From assembly GCF_014805685.1 (NCBI RefSeq), contig NC_060892.1, positions 8,055,990 through 8,119,989 on the forward strand: a stretch of 64,000 bases of DNA. Direction: 5' to 3'. The position numbers were made by a program, and so were the translations under genes. Positions 21,478 through 37,100 of the stretch are shown one piece after another (within the stretch, counting starts at the first letter, position 1; each line of letters begins with the position of its first letter). A model generated the notes under the pieces. That model was not told where the DNA came from and did no database searches. It saw only the letters and a program-made list of their open reading frames with translations. Origin of the DNA: Silurus meridionalis. Taxonomy: Eukaryota; Chordata; Actinopteri; Siluriformes; Siluridae.

Positions 21478-23550
21478 GTAAGATCAGAATCTGTGATCTG
21501 TTATATGCTGTATATCAGATGTTATACAGGATAAAAGTAAAACTGACACATGGAGAGTCAGAAAAAAAGCCCAATAATGGTTATGCATTAGATTTATTAG
21601 TTACATACAGAAAAGGAATAGTTTGATGCAAAAATGTAACTTGGAAGCTTTTAACTATATCTTGAATATGGATCATCAGCTACAATTTGTTTGAAATTTC
21701 GGTATGTAAAGTGTTGCACTGAAGCAGAGAATAACGTGTTTGACAGATAATACATGACTATCACATCTAAAATCTATTCCGTAAATGCACACACAAAATC
21801 TACACATATTTCAAGACATTATTAATCAATGAAATGCAATTTCATTTTCAAAATAAATAACAGGTCGAGTCTGCATTCACAAATGTATTTGGGCATTAAT
21901 ATAACTTCTAGCTTTCGGGTTTAATGCGTAAAGTTGGCCCTGGGGAGTGGAAAAATTCCAATGGAAAAAAAAGGAGGATGGTCAATAGGAGCATGATCCA
22001 TGAATTAATTATGCATTATTAAAGATCACAAAAGTCATAACGTGTGCTAAACCATACATGCCTATAGGACATCACTGAAAAAACTGGATGCGGTTTTAGC
22101 CAGACATGTAGAGTGTGTGGTATTTATAGGAAGTATTTATTGTGATATATCATAACACTAATTATCAGCATAATCCTTGTGGAGACATTCATTCGGGAGC
22201 AAGTCTGAATTTAGGCTGTGTGCTGAGCTATATGTTTAGGAGGGGACGGTTTGAATGCCTCCTGTTTTTTTTTTATGTGACACAGGACACAGGGTTATAT
22301 ATAGATTGTAGATGGAAGCTTAATGGAAGACCTGGCAAACACAGGCGCACATGAATGCTGCCTAATCCATGACAATAGGCAGCCGAGGGATGCTTGATAA
22401 CGGCGATTTCCACCAGCTGGGGTGTCTTACTGCTTGTGCCCCGGTGGTGTGTGTGTGTGTATGCATTAATAGCAGAAGAGTGAAACCTGAGGCTTTCCCT
22501 TATGCACCTGATAGGAGTGTGTGTGTATGTGTATGTGGCCTGAACAGACTATATGGACAGAAATGAGAGCAGGTATCATGGCACGTAAAGCAGTCCTTGC
22601 TGTAGACTCTTGTCCTAGGCATAATGTCTTCCAACAGATATTTGCACTTGTTTTTGTTTTTTTGCAATATAACCACTACAAATGAGAGTTTTGCAAAAAA
22701 TTATGCAAATGTTTTTATGATGTCACAAAGAATTAGCTCATGTGTGGGCTCGAAACAATAGCAGCATTATATTTGTTCATATATATGACCATTTTGGACT
22801 TTGGCGTTGGCTTTAATTTGGGGAAAAAAACATTGTGACATCACTTGCTGATAAAAATGCTGTCACTCATCACATTGTTGCATATGAATTTTACATAAAA
22901 GACATGGCTAAGTCAGAGAAATAGATTTAACAGGTCACATTCATAGCAATGATTTGATGGAATGAAGGAAATGGCCATTTAAGGCATGTTTTAGGAGGTG
23001 CACATGTTAAATGTCATGATATGTAAAAAAAAAAAATTATTTAATCTTTTGTTGATATTTGTAAAGTATTAACAATAAATATCTTTTCCTTCACATCATA
23101 TTGGCAAACATTAGAAAATATTAAAACATTTGTCGCGTATAATCCTTCAATGGAAAGCAGTAAAGACACTTTTTCTCCTGTACTGCTTGAGATGATAAAA
23201 AAGTCCGTGATGTGTGGGTTTGGTCATTTCAATTTATCACGCAAAACTTTCTCTGACCCACAGCAGTCAACACGAGCCGTCCGTCTCACGAGACGAGGGT
23301 CTGTCCAAATTGAAACTTCAGGTGAATTTATTCAGCCTTTGCTTTAAAGGGTCTTTGCCATAATCTTTGGGAATAATATTTGTTCAGTGGGCTAAACACT
23401 TGTGTTTGATTTATGTGCGTTCAGGGACTGCCCAAAGTTCTTTGCATGCAGAGCGAAGCTGTGTGAAACAGGTGTCCTGTTTTTTATATTTGCTCCATTC
23501 TTTAACCTTACTCTGACAATATGGCCTTCCTGCTGGTGTAACGCCGCACA

Positions 23551-23640
<90 letters not shown>

Positions 23641-23717
23641 TGCTGCAAGCTTTTCACCAGACACACCTGCAGCCAAGTATCCCTTTTCACTCACTGTACT
23701 GCTCTGGTCTCTTTCTG

Positions 23718-23755
<38 letters not shown>

Positions 23756-26700
23756 TTATTGGCATCTTTAACCTTGATGTGACTAAGAACATGCTACATA
23801 TCACACTTAACTCTTTTATCACAGACTAATGTAATAAGTGGTGGATAAAATACATTATTCCTTAATTATAACTCCAGTAAATGTACCACTTTTGCAGTTC
23901 TACTTCAGTTAAAGGACAAAAGTATACACTTTTAGATGTACTTAAGGTATTCCATTTTACTGTACATGATATATTTTTTTAAATAAGAGTTTTCTGTTGT
24001 TACAAACACACAGTGAGAGAGACTTTACTCACCCACACTCTCATCCGAACCATGAGGTTACAGCTGTGGACAAGTGACAGCTTCTCATTTTAAACCATTT
24101 TATGTAATCAATCCAAAGTAGTGAGGAACATCATGTTTTTTATTAAAGCTGTATTGATCCCAAAGTAATGAGAAACATGATGATTTTTAAAATGTATTCA
24201 CCCCAAAATATTAAGGAACATCGAGTCTTTTTTATGTATTAATCCCAAAGCAGTGATGAATGTCATGTTTTTTTTCTTTCAAAAATGCAGTCACCGAATA
24301 GCAGTAAGGAATGTCAAGTTTTACTGCATTCTATTCATCCCAAAATCATATTTTTTCTTAAACGTATTCCCCCCATAATAGTAAGGAATGTCAAGTAAAA
24401 AAAAAAAAAAAAAAAAATGTTTTTATGTCTTTCCCCTAAAGTAGTGAGGAACTTCATAAAAAAGTGTATCCACCCCAAAGTATTATGGAACATCATGTTT
24501 TTATAAACTGTATTCACCCCACAGTATTGAGAATCAATTTTTTATTGTACATTTATGGCATTGGCAGACAGAAATATATTCACCATGAAGTAGTGAGGAA
24601 CGTCAAGTAAAAAAAAAAGTAGTGTCATTAAAATTAAGATACTACTATAGTGAAGTACAAACTAAAAAATACAAATACTCTGATAAAGTACAGATAATGT
24701 ACAGTAGAAGCTACTTTGTTGCTGTCCATGCTTTGCTATATTATGGTATTTAATAGATTTTTGTGTGTGTGTTTTGAAAAAAGCTGGTGATATTGCTGCC
24801 TCAGAGCTCCAGAGCCTGTGTATTGATCGTGATCTCAGGTTACTGTCCGTGTGCATGTGGGTTTTATATTGTCTCCTGCTGTATGCACATGAGGTTCCTC
24901 TGGGTTCTCTGGTTTCCTCCGACCTGAGAAAAAGCTACACTGAATATATGTGTGCATGGACCGTTGTCTGATCCAGAGTATATTCCCACCTCATGTCCAG
25001 TGTTCCTGGGATATAAGGCACATCTGAAAGTGTTTGTCACCAATACATTACAGCAAGGTGTTTTTTTGTTTTTTTTGTTTGGAACATCCAAATTTTGTAG
25101 GATTTGGGGTCAGAACATAGGGTCAGAGAGGGTGTTCAAAATGTGACCTTCTGACCAGGAAACCAGAGCCTTAATCATTGAACTACTGCTACCCCAATAA
25201 AATCTCTGGATCCACTTTGACAAATCAGTGTTTGCCGAATATGAATTAATTAAATGTAAAAAAAATAAATAAATCACTCATTTTCTACACCCTAATAAAC
25301 TATATTATAACCAATTCTTATCACATGAAAATTTCATCAGCACTGTGTAATTTATATGAAATGAAATCCAACATTACTGATGATATCAGCACAAAACAAA
25401 ATGACTATATGAGAAGATGATTATCATCAGGTATACAAAATCCTCACGCCTCTAGTTAGTACACCGACATATCATTGATCTGTGATGTCTGACTAGCTGA
25501 GCTCTTTTTATACTTATATATTAGATTTCTACCATCTATGTAAAGCACATGGGATCAGAATGTTTTTCGGAAGTCAGAGACTTCACTCCGTCTTCACCAA
25601 AACCTCTCAAAGGATGGAAGGGAGAAGTCACAAGGGTGACTGAGTCCATGGCTGATGATGGCAGATCAGGGCAGATTGGATTTTGAAACTTTAATTCACG
25701 CTTGGCTTGGTTCGGTCCTTATGAAAAGCAGATGTTGGATTAGCTTCATGCCTGATTGCGTTCCATTGTTTTGCGTTTTCAAGGATCTTTATGATCTTAA
25801 GGGCCCTGATCAGAGCCAGGTCTGTCTCTCTCTTTTTACAAGCGAGACGCTCTCAGGCGAGAAAACCAAAAGCCTGATGTTGATCGTCTCAGTAACCCTG
25901 GGGTCGATCCAGATTAGTATCCCTGTGCAGATAAGTGTTCAAGGATTCATATTTTGTCAACCAGAATAAAGTTTGCATCATCTCTCATTATAAATGTGAT
26001 TTTTAAGCCCTTCCTACAGATCATTGTTTATCAGTGCTCATTGTAGTGTTTGTGTTCTCAAACGCAATTTCAGCATCAGTTCATTATCAGACCAAGAATC
26101 AAGAACAAGAAAACAGGAATCCATGCATTTTCTTTATTAAGAGACAATTTACTGTGCTCTATTTCCTGAGTCTCTACCTTCAGGTAAAGAGGGAGAGCAG
26201 ATGTTGGATTAGCTTCATGCCTGATTGCTTTTCATCATAGTTTAGTTCTTTGCAGAGACGCTTACGGCTTAAAGGACAATCTGATCCGTCTCTTTCTTTT
26301 GGGGAAACCATTACCAAGCTGACCCTGGTCTTTATTATTATTTTTTACAGCTATTTTCAAGAACAGGGCTAATGCATTTACTTACTTTAAATCACAATGA
26401 TTGCCTAATCTGTCACGGTGTTATCTCGGTTCCGCAGTTTACTTTCTGTTCCAAACATTTATAAAAATCCAATTTGAGAATGATTGGATTCTCTGAGATC
26501 CATGTCTTTGTGCTCTCTTTAAAAACTGAACAGGCTTTATGCACTGTAACTGCTAAAAATAATGTATATGTCTGTGTTGACACCCTCCTCCTTAATGTAA
26601 AAGTAATTTATTTCTATTTGTTATACAGGTAGTCCCTGACTTAAGATGGAAATGCATTCTGATAGGGTGAAAATAGCCGAGACCTGGCCTAGCCTGCACA

Positions 26701-27457
26701 AGCCGAGACCTGGCCTAGCCTACACAGGAGTCTTAAAAATGGTGATCAGTATGGGAAAGTATTCTGTAATTCTAGTAAAACAGAGCAGTACAGTTTTGTC
26801 GTGATTGTAAGATACATATTACCTAGTAATATGTATAAATCTACATCAAGTGGATTCAAAAATTAGATTTTTTTTTAATCATTTTGATCTTTTCAAGAAA
26901 CCTAGATGTTGCATTTTCTGGTTGAACATGTGACTTGAGGAATATTGCATATATTTGGTCGGAATATACTGGATGTGTTCAGGTATAACCCTGAGCCCTA
27001 AGTGTTTCAGTGGCGCTGTCTAATGGCTGACTCTGGGCTCTGACTTCAGCTTCTAAAGAAAAGACTCACTGTGCTGTAATGTGTATGTGACAAATAAAGG
27101 TTCTTCTTCTTCTACTAATGGATGGTTCAAGCTAAAAGATGTTTTAAGCATGGAATGTTAAATAGATTCACAACTTAATAAAAAAACCTTACATTAAACA
27201 TTTTTACAGTCACTTATAGTTAAATAGAGTATGTAACTTGACAAATGTTTATCTGAAATATATACATAGGCTGATGGGAAGACAGTTTGCCAATATTTTA
27301 AAGGTCTTTAAACTTTACTCTGCATATGTATTTGCAAAGGTAATATCAGTCCATAACAAATGGAACTCCAATCATTAGATCACTTTGTTAGTTTTAATGT
27401 TAGAAATGACATAGTTATCTTCTAATTTCTTGCTTTTACTCTACATATGCTATGTTT

Positions 27458-27519
<62 letters not shown>

Positions 27520-27652
27520 ACAAAAATGTCAGGCCTTGTTTTTTGTGAGCACACAGAGAGAGTGTGAGCTATAACCTGTTTGAACAGCTGACACATGTAA
27601 AACACAGACTGGTTCCATATACCCAACTACAGTCTACAGGAATAGGCAAGGG

Positions 27653-27701
<49 letters not shown>

Positions 27702-28256
27702 TGTGTGTGTTTACTGACATTCTGGACTCAAGGACTAAAACAAAAGAGTCACACAGAAATAGCCACTAATGTGAGGTGAACTAACACAACCGTCCTGTAC
27801 ACAGAAATAAGCTCTACATGTAAAGTGCTTCTTAATACTTCCGTCACCAAACTTCCAGCAGTTCACTGAAACAGCATCGAAACAAGTTCCTCTCATTTTC
27901 ACCTCTTTAAAATGTTTATCTAATAAGATTCATCTATATAAATGTAACCTCTGTGTAAATAGTAGCTAGCACACTGCAACTGATTAAATGTAAACTAAAA
28001 TCGTTTATTTTATTCTCAATTTCATGAATTTTGTTAACAGGGTCAAAATGACAAATTTTTATTCAATTCTTGTTCACTTTTTAATAAAGGTGCTTTAGAG
28101 GTTTTTATTTACAAGATTTTTGCTAATAGAAAGATTGATATAATTTTATGCTAATGTGGAAAATAGAGGGTACTTGTTTTTGCTCATTTTTACAATCATA
28201 TTATTATTAGTACTATTAACATCAAAATTAATCTTAGTAGTGATTTTAATATTTTA

Positions 28257-28324
<68 letters not shown>

Positions 28325-28806
28325 TTCATTACAAAACCCATTTTAAATAAGTTACAATTGACACTTTATAACTGACATGATATTGAAAATTATTTACATT
28401 TTTCTAGTAATTAAAAATGTTTCAATGCTTTATTTTTTATTTAAATAAGAACAAGGATGGCTGAGGGTGTGGGTCCTCTGAAATTTTCATCATAACATCT
28501 CAGGGAGTTTTTTCTTGCCACTCATTAGGGATAAATTTTTAGGGACTGATTGGTAATGTCCATTGTTAAACGTGCTATACAAGTAAAACTGAATTGAAGT
28601 AAATTGAATTGAATTCAAATAACCCCCCCAGTTATTTTTAATATTTAAATTGCATCAGTATGTATTAAACTTGACAAATATTATATAAATAAGAATGTGG
28701 AAAAAAAAGTCATTCCAAGATGCAGAAGGTCAGCAAAACTTGGCAGGTAAAAAACACTTTATTGTTCTAATAATGTACTGTTTTCTTGACAGGTTGCTTT
28801 TTGGTT

Positions 28807-28837
<31 letters not shown>

Positions 28838-31800
28838 CATGGTGGTATGTGATGGACATCTTGTGCAAAGTGTTTTAGCAAATTACAAACAAAATCATCA
28901 TAAACAAGAAAATGAAAAGAAAATAGAAAGTCTTTTAAATGAGCTCATCACATGCTTAAATGAATCGATAGAGCATTCAGCCCTCTAAAGGGTTAATGGG
29001 CCACTCAGTGAATCTGCTAAAGCCATGCTCCACCTTTCAGAAAGGAAGTTCACTGATTGGGTTTATTTTTGTTTCTCTGTGTGAAATGTGAGCATGGCTG
29101 AAGAATTAAGTTATAAAGACACAGCGGCCATATGTAGCCCTTTCTTTTCATTTTTTCCCTCAGCACCTCTCATTAGCTTCTCTTTGATTTCAGCAAGAGG
29201 ATCCGCTCAAACGACACTGATTTCAGTGAACTGGAATCATGCGAGACTTTCAACACAAATGTGAATTGTCAAAGTTAGCAATAGTGCAAATTTTCCAATT
29301 TTAAGAAAAGGGTTACATTTGAATGAAGTCAGCATGAAGCTAATTGTAATTGTTGTGCTTAGTGTAATTATAATTAGCAATTAATCAGTTGTTTGAAATT
29401 TTGGCATGATTTTTAAATAAAAATGAAGTAATAAAATATACAGGAGGTTGAGGCGTGATAATGGTCTCCATCTGAAATTTATGTTGTCTTCTTAAGCTTT
29501 GACCTTAACCCATTACCCTTTTAACCTGCACCAGGTCTGAGCTTTTTTGAATCCACTCTTCCACCACACACATCTACTTGTACTTGCAAATCGCACAGAT
29601 TTTGTATTCTGCATAATCACAGGACTGAATGTGTGAGTTTGATACAGTAACGTGCTGAAGTCTTTTTGAAAATGAGTCTTAATAAATCCCACATGCATCA
29701 GCTTTGGGCAATGGAAATAGCAAAAAAGATGCAACACATAAGAATGCAGGGGTGTGAAAGACAGTCTTTGCTATTCATGTACTTAAAAGTGTATTTAATT
29801 TAAGTTGTAACTGCACATTAGCCTTTCACAGGGTACTGCATTTGTTCTGACTTCACAAGCCTCAGGGTGCCTCAGCATCAGTCTCCACTTAGTCTGACTT
29901 TGATTCACTTTGTGGATGTTTAGAGACCACTCAAATGCTAACTAACTGCAGGTGGGAATTAAACTTGTGAGTTGGGGAACACAGGTACTATAGGATTGGT
30001 CCGAAAGGAACCATTCAGGCTAATGATATGGATTTGTTGCTTTATACCTTATCCTAATTTACATACAACTAAAAAAAACCCTTTCAAACCAAGTGTTGCG
30101 TTCATGCCCGTAACTAGACGTTATAACACTATAGTTATTGACTTTATATAAGATGATTTGCATAATATAGAGTTACTTCACATAACTCCTGACTCTTGTG
30201 GAAAACTGTGATGCTAATTTGTTTTAGTTACAATATATCCTTACTTTCTTATTAATTAATGCCTTATTTTTTCAGAATAGTTTAGTTTAAGAATAAGTAA
30301 GCAGTATAAAGAAATAATAATGACCATATAGAAACAAACAAACATTCAGGTTCTAGTAATAATTTACAATAACTAAATAAAAACAAAGACTTTTATTTAT
30401 ATTTATCGATTGTAAGTTCTTTTCTATCTACTCCATGGTTCTTCAAGTGAACTTAATTCATATATGAATTAAAAACTTTTGAAAAATAGGCACGGAAGGA
30501 TAAAAAAATCTCTAAGGAATAAGTTTTAAGTAGTACACCAAAAAAAAAGGTATAGCCTGCTCTTGCAAATACAGTGGAACCCACTTATCTCGACCTCGGT
30601 TACCTCGACAACCCTATTAAGTCAACGTTTTTGAAGTGGAACCGCCAAATTCTCGCTTTTTCTAAGCATTTTTTATCGGTTATGTCGACTTTTTTTATGT
30701 CGCCGAACCCTGATATCTCGAGCACAAGGGGGGAAAATTTTACCATTTAACGTCGGTTATCTCGGTGCAGCCGCAGAAGAACTCGCGGAAGTGGCGGAAA
30801 AATCAAGTCTTACAGATGCTACAGGTGTTGTATTGTATACTGATGAATCTCTGCTGTTAGTTAGTGCACATATGCCTTTTGTTGTTAAATGTTATGCGAA
30901 CGGGAGGTGAAAGTAGAAGCACGGCGCTGAACAGCACACGGGAGAACGTGGGATGAGCAGCAAAAGCATAGAATGAACAACGGCAGGATCGGGGTGGGAA
31001 CGCGGTGCGTTTTGGGAAGAAAAGAGCAGCCGTTGAGAGAGTGCCGGTGGGAAGACACGTACCGGGATATGCATGAGCGATAACAACGACTGCCGTGAAC
31101 CAACATATACCAACAATAACGGACAGTGAGACTGTGGAAGTTTAAATAGGAGCTGGTGATGATGCTAAACGAGCACCATATGTGCGCGATTGAAGCCGGG
31201 AGCTTCAGAGAAAGCGGCCGAGAAAGTACCTGCCACGCTGAAGGGGGCTGAAGGGGGCGTGGCAGGTGGATTCCTGACAGATAAACATGTACTGTATGTA
31301 TTTTTATAGCATGCCTTCATCCAACAAATCGCGGCAACGCTGTTGTGTAAAAAACCCTCCAAAAACACGTGCATGCACATTCTCATTTATTAACGCACAT
31401 CATGTACATAAAGAAATTTCAAGCACGTTAATATACTTCCGCCATTTTGATTTTCGTTTATCTCGATCATCGGTTATCTCGATGCTTTTTGGCAACCCCC
31501 TAGGACATCGACATAACCGGGTTCCACTGTAATCTAATTTTACAGGGTTTTTAAAAAATATAAATTCAAATCACTTTGTCTTTTTCTACAACATATATGC
31601 TCAATGTTATTGTTATGTAAAGTTTGAGAGACTGAACTTAAATATTAACATTATTAATATAGTACACATTCGGCATTGTGATAAATTAAGGTGCAATTGC
31701 AGCTTGTTGCTAATGTTGTCATGTTGCATACAGTATGTATATATTAGTTAAATTATCACCTGTTGATTAGTAGCTTGTAATTGTGAACAGTGGTTCAGGA

Positions 31801-34147
31801 CTCATCAGTGTTCACTTGGATTTACTTTGCTGCTGAATCCTCAGAGTGCATTCTGCTTTGCCCTGTTTCAGTCTATATCGCTTTGCCTACTTTGCACTCT
31901 ATAATCAATGGGTACTTTTACTTGATTTGCCTCAGAGTGCAATCATATTTGGCCCACATTCACATATGCCTCAAGATCCACTTCATTTTATTTATTTTTA
32001 ACAGTACTATCTGCTTTTCTCAAAAAATTTTTTTATCTCCATTTGCCATGACATTCTCTTTTGCTCTGTCTGCCTCCGGTCTCTACATTCTGGCCTGGCT
32101 TGATTTCCAGTGCACTTAGCTTCAAGGGAACAGGAGAACTGGAATGAACTCTGTGTGCTTGTAGTGCACTCTGATTGACCTTCTACATTATCTGCAAGAG
32201 AGAGTGCTCTCAACCTTATGCTGATTCTACAGCTTCTCCATGTACTAGCCTGCATTCACACTAGCAGCTATACAGCAACCAGATGTCATTCATTTCTAGC
32301 TAACATTTGTACCTAAGCAATATTTCTCTAATTGTAAACAAGAATTTCCTGTGCTCATAATTTATCACACCGTCTGTCACACAAAAGACGATGGGGTCAC
32401 GTTTGAGTCTGGTTCCTCTCAAGATTTCTTCCTGTAATGTAGATTTTCTGAGGGAGTTTTTCTTGCTGTGATTGCCTCTCGCTTACTCAGTAGGGATCTA
32501 CAGCAAATCTATATCCAGATTTCTGTAAAGCTGCTCTCTGACTATGTCTTTTGTATAAAAGTGCGATAGTAAACCTGAATTAAACTTTACTCAAACTTAA
32601 TTGACCTGAACTGAACCTATAATAAACACAAGCCATGTTTGGAGTCATGTTGCAACACTATAAAACATTATCCCTCTTTTTGGTTCATTCCTAATCGGCC
32701 AGCTCTGATGTCATCCACCTGTAAGAGATTGTAAATCACATTACACGCACAAGTAGCCTGTTAATTACACCATACTATTTTATTTTCCCATGAATGCAAG
32801 CTGTTTTGTTTGTATAAGGATCTAAACTGTTGAGTGTTGCTTAATATATTGTGCTGGCAGTGACATAGTAGGAAACTATTACAACAGGTGGAAAGTCAGC
32901 TATGCCTATGCAATGCTAAGTGTTTAGTAGCTACTTTACAGTAGGTGGACGAAGTACACAGACCATGTGATACACTAGGAAAAATATTATTCCAGTGAAA
33001 GTAAAAGTGCTCCCTTTAAAACTTTCAATTGATTAAAGGTAAAAAATATTTGCTTTCATATGTCCTTAAGTATCCAAAGTGCTATGATATACTTTGGCTA
33101 TAATGTGCTATTATCATCATCAAAACTTCAGTTTATGCAAAAAGAGTCTAATGTTACTCTTAACACACCAATTTATTAATAGAATGATAATAATGATTTA
33201 AACACTAATTGATATCTATTCATATTATCATGAGCCCAAAACCTTCTTTTCAACTACTTAAAAAAAATCTCACATGAGTTTCATCCATTATTTATTACTC
33301 ACAAAATGTTCTGCTTGCTGTTGAACTGACACTGAATTGTGTGTATGCCCTCAGTAGATACCCCCAAGTGGCAATCAAAACAAGTTCAAAACGGAGCACG
33401 CTCTACCCTGATTGGTGGCATGCTGTGTGTTTGACCAGTTAAGTTTTTATCCACTCAAAAAAAAATGGAACGTCTGATTTAGCAAAATGTAAAAAGTAAA
33501 ATATTTCACTTTAAAATGTAGTGAAGTTAAAGTAAAAGACTCCCCAGATGGAAATACTTCAGGAAAGTCGAGATACGCAAAAATCCTACTGAAGTACATT
33601 AACAAATCACATTTACTTTGTTTCTGTCCTCCACTGCTGCTTTATAAGTCTAACATTATATCCCTGTAGTGATGCAGCTCAAGTTTGGATCATTTTACAT
33701 TTTGGTTACATAGTGCTACATTGACACGCATTGATCAAATTAGCTAAATCTTAAGCACACTACGATATAACAGCTGACAAAGATGGCCTACCAGATTAAC
33801 CAGATTGGTCTGAGGTTTGGCAGCTGGTTGATTGTTAGGCTAAGCTGGATTTTTAAGCAGCGGTTTCCTGAAACTCATAATACGCTCTATGTTTTCCTCA
33901 TGGTGCCTGAGTTTGTTTGGAAGCTAACTAAAACCATCTATTTCACATGACCAGTTGTCCTCGACCGAGTGTGATCTCAGTGCTCTCATCTTTCCAAATG
34001 AAACGTACTGAGGGAGAACCACACCAGGGTTCAATTGAAAAAATGGACCGAATGCTGCATAACTGAAAGCACCCTTAGACTAAAGTGAAAAGATCACTTA
34101 TCTGCTCTTGCCACAAGCCTTCATCCAGCAATATGGTCTTGGTCTAT

Positions 34148-34188
<41 letters not shown>

Positions 34189-37100
34189 CTCTCGCTCTCT
34201 CGTAGAGTTGTGTTCTGAAAGGCTCTTTCATACCTAGGTACAGTGTGGCTATTCACTGCGGTCAGCTGTAAACAGACATGCTGCCGATCTGCACCCTCGC
34301 CACAGCTAATCAACTAGACGAGATCCCCTAGCTTTCTTCCCCTTCCGCCTTCTCACTCCATCGTTCGCCCTACTATGTACTCTCTCTCTTCTTAACTCCT
34401 CCTGCATCCATGCTCTTAACAGCTCTGGAACTCATTGCATGAAACTCTTCATTCTTCCTTTCAGACCAAACTTGCTGTGAGTTTTCAAGCAAACACTGTG
34501 TGACTGCTGCAGTGCTGTTCTGTATCTAGGTCAGAAACCTGCTGTTGACATTTATACGCTCTTATAAGCTGCATGCTAATATTCATGTACAAGATTTGTT
34601 TTACATATTGTTTCGCTCTGTTTTGGTCGCAGGATTTCAACATACACTGATGAGGGCCAAAGCTCTAACCTCACTTATTCTGATTTACATATAGTATGAA
34701 TCATAGATACATTTTAGAGGTCCTCCATTGACCTTTATTTATACTTAAAAGTAGTAGGATATGTTTATAGGGTTCTTCTGGGTCTCTGGTATCTGTCCAC
34801 CTACCAAATCCATGCCGGTAAATCGACTGGCTGTGTGAATGCGTGTGTGTATGGTGTATTTTTTTTTTCTCATTTCCACCTCACACCCAGTCTTTACTGG
34901 ATCAGGGGAGGTTGTAGCTCAGTATATTGGATTCAAAGGTTATGAGTTCAATCTCTAGGCAGACCAAGCTTCCACTCCTGGGCCCCTGAGCAAGGCCCTT
35001 AACCCCATAGCTACTCAGCTGTATGAATGAGATAAATGTAAGTCGCTCTAGATAAGTGTGTCCACCAAATGCCATCATTGTAAATGAAATGTAAATGGAT
35101 CACCAACAACTTGAGGTCAGATGAGAATGGCCAGACTCATTCAAGCTGAAAGGGCTAAAGAGGTCAAGTCTGCTATAATTCAAAATACCACTTCTTGCAA
35201 GCATGGTGAACAGAAAAGTATCCCAGAAAGCACATGTTAAAACTTGAGGTAGATATGCTCCAAAAGCAGAGATATGGAATAACCAAAATTGGACACCTTA
35301 ATTTTTTTAAATGTTTTAGTATAGTCACTTTACATCTGCACATTTAACCAGGGAATTGTGAGTTCAAATACTATTAAGGTTGAAACACTATAAAAAAAAA
35401 ACTTAGCTTAGTGACATTGTATGAATTGAATTCCACCCTCCCTAGTTGCTTAGATAAAGGCATCTCTAATAAACAATGCATTTTCACTTTCTCTCCATTT
35501 TCTTCGTGTACTGCTACTGAATTTTTTTTATTTACATTTACACATACTGATATATTTATCCTCTAACATTAATCACAATTATTTTTTTGCTATTTTTAGT
35601 GGTGAGATTGTGAACAGCCCTATTAAGATCTAAGTGCTAATTCCAACAGCTCTCAGTTGAGGATTAGAATAAGAGTTTAAGACAGGAATATGTGAGATAA
35701 AAAAACACAGATGTGTTTGATGATTTATTCATATGATAGAAAGTTCTGTGAAAGCTTACACATAAAGGTGCTCACTTACTTTTTCACTATTTGCCATGTT
35801 TTCATTTTTCACATTTAGTAAAAAAACTTATTCAGCAATAATAAATGTGCAGTGCCTGTCAAAAAGTTTGGAAACACTTATTCTTTAATTGTTTTCTAGA
35901 GACACATGTTCATTTTGATTTTATGAAACAAACTACATTATTTAACGGTAAAAAGATTTACTTTGACCAAACACATATCTAAATGTCCCCAATGTTAAAC
36001 CTAATTTTCATTGAAAAATCCTTCCTTAGCATGAATAACAGACTCTCCACACTTTCCAGACTTTCAGCTGAAACACTGTGCCATGCCCTTTTTTAAAACT
36101 TGCCAAATGTGTTCTTTACTAGTTGGAGATTTCTTTATGAACTGGCAATCCAGTTCTTCCCATAACAGTTCAACAGGATATAGGTGCAGTGATTGGGCAA
36201 GGCATCCTAAGATCGATAACACCTCAACTGACTGGCTGCTCTCTAAATAACACTTACAGAGCTTGGGTGTATGCTTTGGGTCATTGTCTTGTTGTCAGGT
36301 CAAATTTATTTCTATAGCGCTTTTCACAACAGACCTTGTCTCAAAGCAGCTTTACAGAATTTAAGATTTAAGGTGAACGATGTGTATTTATCCCTGATGA
36401 GCAAGGCATGGCGACTGTGGCAAGGAAAAACTCCCTTAGATGTTATGAGGAAGAAACTGTGAGAGGTTGTTGTATGGTTACGATGGTTTGAATTAGCTGC
36501 TGTCTAGTTGCCATTTTATGGCTTTAAATTATGCAAAGGTAGCCATGTTGGTTCATTATTTCTTTTATCTGGAATGAAAATTTTAAAAATGTTCAATTTG
36601 TCTAAAGAATTTTATTAAATTGATTTACTTTCCAATTCATCTGTATTTTTTTACTTTTATCTATTTTGTTGCATATAAACAAAAAGAGCATGCATGTGGC
36701 TCACAATACATTGTTTAACGTCAACTATTAACACAGCCTTATTCACGATTTTCAAGATTCAAATTGTATTTGTCACAAACATAGATATATACAGAATACA
36801 ACTTGCAGTGAAATGTAAATATATATGATTCACATGCATGATGAACATCATCAGATGTAGCATCTCCAGGGTCCCAAACTAAGTAAAACTAAAGTATGTA
36901 TGTATGTATGTATGTATGTATGTATGTGTGCCAGTGTGAAGTTCTAATACATTTTACATTAAAACTTTACATATAGCCAGTAATATGTCCAAACTCACTT
37001 GCACTTGGTGTGAATAAACTCTTGCTACACGATTGGCCGATTGCAGGTGTACTGGTGTTCTTTATAATTTGGATGTCAAGTGTTTGTTCTGGAATTATGA

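Noticed and set aside
24105..24640. Tandem array as a CRISPR-like array
   Set aside because: Units are degenerate with no distinct spacers, and the host is a vertebrate.
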